From an uncultured Bacilli bacterium (GTDB taxonomy: Bacteria > Bacillota_I > Bacilli_A > RF39 > UBA660), in contig CAKPSO010000006.1 in the NCBI GenBank assembly GCA_934183185.1, forward strand, positions 1 to 55,434: 55,434 nt of DNA. The letters run 5' to 3'. The position numbers and the translations under genes were made by a program. The first letter of the stretch is position 1. Each line of letters starts with the position of its first letter. Positions 51,064-55,434 of this stretch are shown here, piece by piece. The notes below the pieces were generated by a model. That model ran no database searches. It saw only the letters and a program-made list of their open reading frames with translations, and was not told where the DNA came from.

Positions 51064-51092
51064 AACTATTGATATTTATCAATAGTTTTTTT
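51064..51092 (+). terminator. Terminator of tRNA-Glu(CTC)
   Basis: AACTATTGATA and TATCAATAGTT form a 10-bp stem with a minimal loop, followed by T6-7. Confidence 0.8.
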
Positions 51093-51108
51093 GTATAAGT
51101 AAAATGCA

Positions 51109-51134
51109 TTCGAATCATTGCTAAATAAAAAAGA
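51109..51134 (+). repeat. 26-bp dispersed repeat, copy 2
   Basis: TTCGAATCATTGCTAAATAA (51109-51128) and the next six bases match 36938-36963 with two mismatches. It lies 17 bases after the terminator of tRNA-Glu(CTC), a possible integration landmark. Confidence 0.4.
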
Positions 51135-51202
51135 ACCCAAGAAAAATAAGTCTAATTAAAAGAATTAAAAATTTTATACAAGTTACCAATTATTGGTTTT
51201 TC

Positions 51203-51231
51203 TTGCTTTTTTACATATTTTGTGTTATAAT
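51203..51231 (+). promoter_or_regulatory. Promoter of the cohesin-domain gene
   Basis: TTGCTT (51203-51208), a 17-base spacer and TATAAT (51226-51231) lie 53 bases before the start codon. Confidence 0.7.
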
Positions 51232-51284
51232 AGCGCACAACTTAAAAAGAGAGGGGCAACAAGATAAAAAAGGGGGAAAAATCT

Positions 51285-51992
51285 ATGAAAAAGAAAATAT
51301 TTTTAACAATGGCAGTGGTAGGAGCACTAAGCTTAACATCACCTGTTTATGCTATCGGTAACGCTACAGTATCATTTGACAGTGATAATACTATTAATAT
51401 TGGTGATACTTTTACAGTGAAAATGAATGTAAGTAACATTAACGATACTTATGACGGTATAGTAAGTATGGGTGGTAATTTATCATTTGATAATACTAAA
51501 ATTGAATATGTTTCATCTAAAGGAATTGATACACCATATTTATTTCAAATTAACGAGGATTATAATTACAGAATTGCTGGCTTAGATTTTACTCTAGATA
51601 ACGGTATAAAGAATAATTTAACAGTTTATGAATTCACTTTTAAAGCTTTAACTGAAGGCAATACTAATATTACATTTACAAATGCAAAATTAACTGATAG
51701 TAAAGACTACATTAATACAACCGTTATATCTAAACAAATAAAAATTATTAGTAAAAGTAATACAGTCACAAAAGTAGAAGAAGAAAATAATAAAAACGAA
51801 ACTATTAAAAGTCCTAGTTCAACTAGACTTATTCCATCAAGTAATAAGCTAACTACTACTAATAATAAAAAAATAATTGAAACAACAAAAGTAAAAAAAG
51901 AAAGAATAAGTAATGAAGAAAAACAAGTTATCAAAAAACTTGAAAAATCTATTTCAACTATATTTACTACAATGCTAAAAATTTTTAAATAA
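51285..51992 (+). CDS. Secreted cohesin-domain protein
   Basis: The 235-residue protein has a signal peptide (residues 1-23, cut after SPVYA) and a cohesin-like beta sandwich (residues 26-155): ATVSFDSDNTINIGDTFTVK, MGGNLSFDNTKIEYVSSKGI and VYEFTFKALTEGNTNITFTN. A Lys/Asn/Thr-rich stalk follows, ending in a helix with ISTIFTTMLKIFK. Cohesins bind dockerins or act as adhesion domains; in non-cellulosomal Firmicutes they occur on surface proteins. No LPxTG motif is present. The ribosome site AAAAAGGGGGAA is strong. Confidence 0.8.
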   Translation: MKKKIFLTMAVVGALSLTSPVYAIGNATVSFDSDNTINIGDTFTVKMNVSNINDTYDGIVSMGGNLSFDNTKIEYVSSKGIDTPYLFQINEDYNYRIAGLDFTLDNGIKNNLTVYEFTFKALTEGNTNITFTNAKLTDSKDYINTTVISKQIKIISKSNTVTKVEEENNKNETIKSPSSTRLIPSSNKLTTTNNKKIIETTKVKKERISNEEKQVIKKLEKSISTIFTTMLKIFK

Positions 51993-52001
51993 CTAATTTA
52001 T

Positions 52002-52040
52002 AAAGTGGATTTTAAAGAAAAAATCTGCTTTTATTTTTTA
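52002..52040 (+). terminator. Terminator of the cohesin gene
   Basis: AAAGTGGATTTT pairs with AAAATCTGCTTT (10 Watson-Crick plus two G-U) around six bases, followed by T-rich sequence. It lies 10 bases after the stop. Confidence 0.7.
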
Positions 52041-52083
52041 GTCACATATGTTATAATTAACTTGTTAGAGGTAGGGATAAAAT

Positions 52084-52536
52084 ATGAAAAAAATAAAAGA
52101 ATTTATAAAAAAAATAGATAGAAAATATTATTTAATAGCTGGCATAGTAGTTATTATTCTAATAGTTGGTTTAATAATAGTTGTTAGTGGTAAAGGTAAA
52201 GAAAGCGAGCCTCAAAAGTTATCATCAGAGTTAAAAAATCTAGGCATAGATTTTTATGAAAATTTCTATTATAAACAAATCGGTACTGATGATAAAGAAA
52301 GAAAAGAGTTTTTGGAAAAATATACTAATATAGGTATTAAAGTAAGCTTAGATAACTTAGTTAGATATAAAAAAGATGATACTATATTAGAAAAATTTGT
52401 AAACAGTAAGACTAAAAAAGAATGTGATAAAACTAGCTCAATGGTTGTGATTTATCCAAAAGAACCATATGGTAAAAATAATTATACTATTGATGCTATG
52501 CTTGTGTGTGGGTTTGAAGAAGCAACTACTAAGTAA
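52084..52536 (+). CDS. Small membrane-anchored protein of unknown function
   Basis: The 150-residue protein has a positively charged N-terminus, one helix (residues 17-36) and an extracytoplasmic domain with DFYENFYYKQIGTDDKERKE and a Cys pair (KECDKTSS and MLVCGFEE). No family recognised. Ribosome site AGAGGTAGGG. The third surface-gene promoter cassette begins 19 bases after its stop. Confidence 0.6.
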   Translation: MKKIKEFIKKIDRKYYLIAGIVVIILIVGLIIVVSGKGKESEPQKLSSELKNLGIDFYENFYYKQIGTDDKERKEFLEKYTNIGIKVSLDNLVRYKKDDTILEKFVNSKTKKECDKTSSMVVIYPKEPYGKNNYTIDAMLVCGFEEATTK

Positions 52537-52554
52537 AAAAATTTCACAATCAGT

Positions 52555-52745
52555 AAAATTTCACCAACCCCAGGCTTGACTGGGGAGTGGGTAATTATAA
52601 TACAATCATAATAGTAAAACTATAGAAAGTAGTGATCTATTATGAAAAGAGAATATAAAGTAATCATGTTATTAATATTAGTAATATCAATAGTAGCATT
52701 GGTGTTAACATCATCATATGCTCTTTTTTCGTTTGAAGAAAAAGA
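52555..52745 (+). repeat. Copy 3 of the promoter-plus-signal cassette
   Basis: It aligns with 25598-25790 over its whole length with a few substitutions and one base less in the promoter spacer. The gene behind it is dead, but the cassette is intact apart from a broken G run. Confidence 0.8.
52576..52606 (+). promoter_or_regulatory. Promoter copy 3, G tract interrupted
   Basis: TTGACT (52576-52581) and TACAAT (52601-52606) are 19 bases apart, and the spacer reads GGGGAGTGGG instead of ten G. The TG of the extended -10 has become TA. It looks like a frozen, non-switching relative of copies 1 and 2. Confidence 0.6.
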
Positions 52746-53370
52746 AAAAGTAGAAAATAAATTAGTAATAGGAGTATATTCTTCATGCAAGTATGAAGAT
52801 GGAACTACTTGGAACTTTGATTATACAGGAAGTTAACAAACTTTTGCTGTACCATGTGATGGTGAATATAAGCTAGAAACTTGGGAGCACAAGGAGGAAG
52901 TACTGGTACATGTACAGGTAGTTATGGGGAATATTCACGTGGAGTAGGATATAACGCAGAATGGAGCTGCAATGCTAGATCAGGTGCTGGTGGTGAATTT
53001 TACGGTAGCACTTCATCTGGATATGTAACAGGGGGAGGCTCTGGTTACATTATAATTCACTCTGCACGAGTTCAAACCCAACTGAAAATGTAGTAAACAA
53101 GATAATGGTTATGCTAGAATTACTCTAGTAAAAGCAGATAAACCTATTAAAAAATATAAAGAAACAATATTAAAAATGGAACAGTAACTAAAGATGAAAC
53201 AAAAACTTATAATAATGGAGAAACAATACCAGAAGATAATATTGAACAATACTTTGTGTGTATACATAGATACAAGTACCAAATAAAAGAAGATATCTTA
53301 TCTACAATCCAGTATTCATAGCACTTAATTCAAATGGTTTCTGAGTTTAGTTTGTTTTCATTCTACAAAC
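52642..53370 (+). pseudogene. Degraded third copy of the glycine-rich surface gene
   Basis: The 5' part reads like paralogues 1 and 2 for 64 codons and stops at 52834-52836, where GAA of the live copies is TAA. A one-base deletion follows (GAAACTTGGGAGCACAAGG, where the live copies have CTTGGGGAGC, near 52884), so the Gly-rich part continues in another frame up to 53093. The 3' part keeps recognisable pieces of the linker and FGE-like start but has lost several hundred bases, and no FGE core or C-terminus remains. It is therefore dead as a protein gene, yet could serve as a donor of sequence. Confidence 0.85.
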
Positions 53371-53463
53371 TATATACATATAATACTTTTCACATTACTT
53401 TAACTACACAGTAGTTACAATTTAGAGTGCATAAAAGATAGCGCTTTTTTATTATGTACTTAA

Positions 53464-53509
53464 AAACAAAAAAAGTTTCATATAAAAACAAAAAAAAGTT
53501 TCATTTTAA
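53464..53509 (+). repeat. Short direct repeat upstream of the modular surface gene
   Basis: AAACAAAAAAAGTTTCAT-type segments occur twice in tandem (53464-53481 and 53486-53504) with only the spacer differing. They lie just upstream of the promoter at 53509-53537 and may bind a regulator or be slippage products. Confidence 0.5.
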
Positions 53510-53537
53510 TGACAAAATAAGACAAATATAGTATACT
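53509..53537 (+). promoter_or_regulatory. Promoter of the modular surface gene
   Basis: ATGACA (53509-53514), a 17-base spacer and TATACT (53532-53537) lie 27 bases ahead of the ATG; both boxes match 5 of 6 consensus positions. Confidence 0.65.
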
Positions 53538-53563
53538 TATTTATAGAGTAAAATGGTGATAGT

Positions 53564-55434
53564 ATGAATAGAGTATTTAAAAATTTAAATAAAAGAGTAT
53601 TTAGTATCCTATTAGTAACTTTATCAACAATTTTTTTAGGGTTACCAGTAGTAAATGCAGAAACTAATAGTAATATATACGAATTTAATTACACAGGTGA
53701 TTATCAAACTTTTGTTGTCCCAAGAAGTGGTATATATAAATTAGAAACTTGGGGTGCCCAAGGTGGACATCGTGGTGGTAATAATGGTGGAAAAGGTGGC
53801 TATGCAACAGGAGAAGTATATCTAAAAAGAGGAGATACTTTATATATTTATGTTGGTGGTAATGGCAAAACTAATTCTGGATGGAATGGTGGAGGTTTTC
53901 AACCACAGTTAAAAATATATGGTGGTGGTGCTACTGACATTCGTTTTGTATCTGGTGAATGGAATAATGAGGCAAGCCTTAAATCAAGATTAATCGTTGC
54001 TGGCGGTGGTGGTTCTGTCGGAGCTGGTGCCGGTGGCTATGGTGGTCTTACTGGGGGAACTTCAGGTGGGTATGGTTCTGGCGGCGATGGAGCTTCTTTA
54101 TCAGCAGCTGGTGGTTACCGTGCAGGATTTGGTTATGGTGGTGATGGAACTTCTGGTTCAGGCGGTTATGCTGGTGCTGGTGGCGGTGGCTGGTACGGCG
54201 GTGGTGGAGCTAATCCTGATAGCTCTAGTGACGATGATCGTGGCGGAGGTGGTGGTTCAAGTTTTACTTGGAACTCACAAACTAAGCAATATGTACCAAG
54301 CGGCTATTCTGTTTCTAATGATTATTTAATGACATCAGTTAACTACATTGATGGTAATAGATCCGGTGATGGTTATGCCAAAATAACTGCTGTCAAACTA
54401 GATGGAATTACTAATTTTGAAATCAATCGTGGCAATGTCCCAATAGATTATAAATATAATATCTATAATTATGATTTAACTGTAGATAATGGCGTTGAAA
54501 ATATTCGTTTTAATATAACTACTGAGGAAGGTTACAATTTAACCCAATCAAATCGTAGTACCGATATGACTGATAAATTATCAGTAACCAATACTATTAC
54601 TTTAACAGATAGTGAAACCGGTATCGTTCAAATTTATACAGTAACAGTAAAAAAACAAAATGCTTACTTAGAAAATCGTAGCAGTGTATCATATGGTTAC
54701 TCATATACTGGTGATTATGAAAAATTTTATGTACCAGCAACAGGTATTTATACTCTTGAAACTTGGGGAGCTCAAGGTGGACATCGTGGAAGTAATAATG
54801 GTGGAAAAGGAGCTTACTCTAAAGCTGACATGTATTTAGTAAAAGGAGAAGTATTATATATTTATGTTGGTGGGTCTGGTTCTACTACCACAAAAGATGG
54901 CTTAAAAAAAGGATATAATGGTGGTGGGCATACCGTTGGTTATTATACAACTGGTGGTGTTTGGCATGAAACTACTAATACCTATGGTGGTGGAGCTACT
55001 GATATCCGCTATGGTGGTAATACTTTATATAACAGAGTCATAGTTGCTGCTGGTGGTGGTTCCGTTGGTGCTAGTGGAAATGCTGGTGGAGCTGGTGGCG
55101 TTAGCGCTGCAAGTGGCTGTGGAGATGGCGGAACTGCCGGTTCTATTAATGCAGCTGGAAGTTATCGCGCCGGCTTTGGCTTTGGTGGAGATGGAGCATT
55201 TGGATCAGAAGGTTACGGTGGTGCCGGCGGTGGTGGCTGGTACGGTGGTGGCGGTGCCAATCCAGATAGCAGTAGAGATGACGATAAAGGTGGAGGCGGA
55301 GGATCAAACTTTGCCTTTACTAGTGAAAATAGTAAATATGTACCAGAAGGTTACTTGGTTACTGATAAAAATTATTTGACAAATGCTTCTTTAATAAATG
55401 GTGATGCTTCATTTTTATCACCAACTGGTTCTAA
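53564..55434 (+). CDS. Modular glycine-rich surface protein (partial, runs off the window)
   Basis: An open frame of 623 codons starts at ATG 53564 (GGTGATAGT upstream) and has no stop before the window ends. After a signal peptide (residues 1-33, cut near VVNA/ET) it consists of repeats of about 341 residues: a Gly_rich_2-type domain (FNYTGDYQTFVVPRSGIYKL at nt 53680; YSYTGDYEKFYVPATGIYTL at about nt 54703) with GGGGWYGGGGANPDSS, then a cadherin-like module (ITNFEINRGNVPIDYKYNIY through VQIYTVTVKKQ). It is thus related to the FGE-like proteins at its glycine-rich domain but has a different signal and promoter. It probably displays large beta-rich domains on the cell surface. Confidence 0.8.
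   Translation, partial: MNRVFKNLNKRVFSILLVTLSTIFLGLPVVNAETNSNIYEFNYTGDYQTFVVPRSGIYKLETWGAQGGHRGGNNGGKGGYATGEVYLKRGDTLYIYVGGNGKTNSGWNGGGFQPQLKIYGGGATDIRFVSGEWNNEASLKSRLIVAGGGGSVGAGAGGYGGLTGGTSGGYGSGGDGASLSAAGGYRAGFGYGGDGTSGSGGYAGAGGGGWYGGGGANPDSSSDDDRGGGGGSSFTWNSQTKQYVPSGYSVSNDYLMTSVNYIDGNRSGDGYAKITAVKLDGITNFEINRGNVPIDYKYNIYNYDLTVDNGVENIRFNITTEEGYNLTQSNRSTDMTDKLSVTNTITLTDSETGIVQIYTVTVKKQNAYLENRSSVSYGYSYTGDYEKFYVPATGIYTLETWGAQGGHRGSNNGGKGAYSKADMYLVKGEVLYIYVGGSGSTTTKDGLKKGYNGGGHTVGYYTTGGVWHETTNTYGGGATDIRYGGNTLYNRVIVAAGGGSVGASGNAGGAGGVSAASGCGDGGTAGSINAAGSYRAGFGFGGDGAFGSEGYGGAGGGGWYGGGGANPDSSRDDDKGGGGGSNFAFTSENSKYVPEGYLVTDKNYLTNASLINGDASFLSPTGS

Noticed and set aside
53997..54329. Open frame of 110 codons with Val/Leu-rich translation
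   Set aside because: It is the +1 shadow of the Gly-rich surface gene; such frames arise from GGT/GGC repeats.
1..55434. A CRISPR array or Cas genes
   Set aside because: No regularly spaced direct repeats of 25-40 bases and no Cas motifs were seen; the repeats found are a promoter cassette, a tandem surface-protein unit and a 26-bp pair.
1..55434. Use of the Mycoplasma code (TGA as Trp)
   Set aside because: Many genes end in TGA, for example those at 46206 and 32808, and Trp is encoded by TGG throughout.

Overview
The window comes from a very AT-rich, low-GC Gram-positive bacterium of the Bacilli/Mollicutes-like part of the Firmicutes. Housekeeping genes (IF-2, NusA, RbfA, AspRS, GatCAB, TrmL) are of that type, the proline enzyme is the type-3 ProRS, a tRNA-dependent T-box is present, and a gene very close to sporulation sigma factor SigG is followed by its usual neighbour ylmC. 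TGA is used as a normal stop (for example at the ends of the sigG and dedA genes), so the Mycoplasma code is not in use. An uncultured gut Bacilli lineage is my inference.

Layout. (1) 1-11.35 kb is an accessory and partly decaying island: VOC, broken Nudix, histidine phosphatase, GNAT, HAD nucleotidase, kinase-fold protein and MATE-like carrier genes mixed with unrecognised genes and pseudogenes. It ends in a TnpV gene, a tyrosine-recombinase remnant and an IS256-like end. (2) 11.35-16.1 kb holds a minus-strand operon of a 582-residue double-HTH regulator and a class B sortase, divergent from two membrane-anchored extracytoplasmic proteins across a 35-bp inverted repeat. (3) 16.2-20.4 kb has proS, an anchored protein, a YkuE-like phosphoesterase and a CPBP protease. 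(4) 20.5-25.6 kb is the rimP-nusA-ylxR-infB-rbfA operon, with a RimP cut down to its N-terminal domain and a dCMP deaminase where ylxQ normally lies. (5) 25.6-31.4 kb has two large paralogous glycine-rich surface proteins with C-terminal FGE/C-lectin-like domains. Each is driven by a near-identical promoter with a G10 tract between -35 and -10, and an Rpn-type nuclease gene lies between them. (6) 31.5-36.9 kb is a run of membrane proteins (PrsW, DedA, CmpB-like, VTT, YjdF-like, DUF898) plus rmuC. (7) 37.0-42.8 kb is an Asn-type T-box, gatC-gatA-gatB, a DUF1653 gene, aspS, tRNA-Asn and tRNA-Glu: essentially the whole indirect Asn-tRNA pathway. (8) 43-51 kb holds a DUF5684 protein, tRNA-Ser, a pilin-like protein, sigG, ylmC, a U32 peptidase, a thioredoxin-fold protein, trmL, a second kinase-fold protein and tRNA-Glu(CTC). 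(9) 51.2-55.4 kb has a cohesin-domain protein, a third, dead copy of the glycine-rich gene with the same promoter cassette, and the start of a modular glycine-rich surface protein that runs off the window.

The most interesting theme is surface variation: three copies of a promoter-plus-signal cassette (two with a pure G10 tract), FGE/C-lectin-like C-termini that differ sharply between paralogues, a pseudogene copy as possible donor, and an Rpn nuclease between the two intact copies. No reverse transcriptase or template repeat is in the window, so a diversity-generating retroelement remains only a hypothesis. The second theme is the self-contained, T-box-controlled Asn-tRNA locus.
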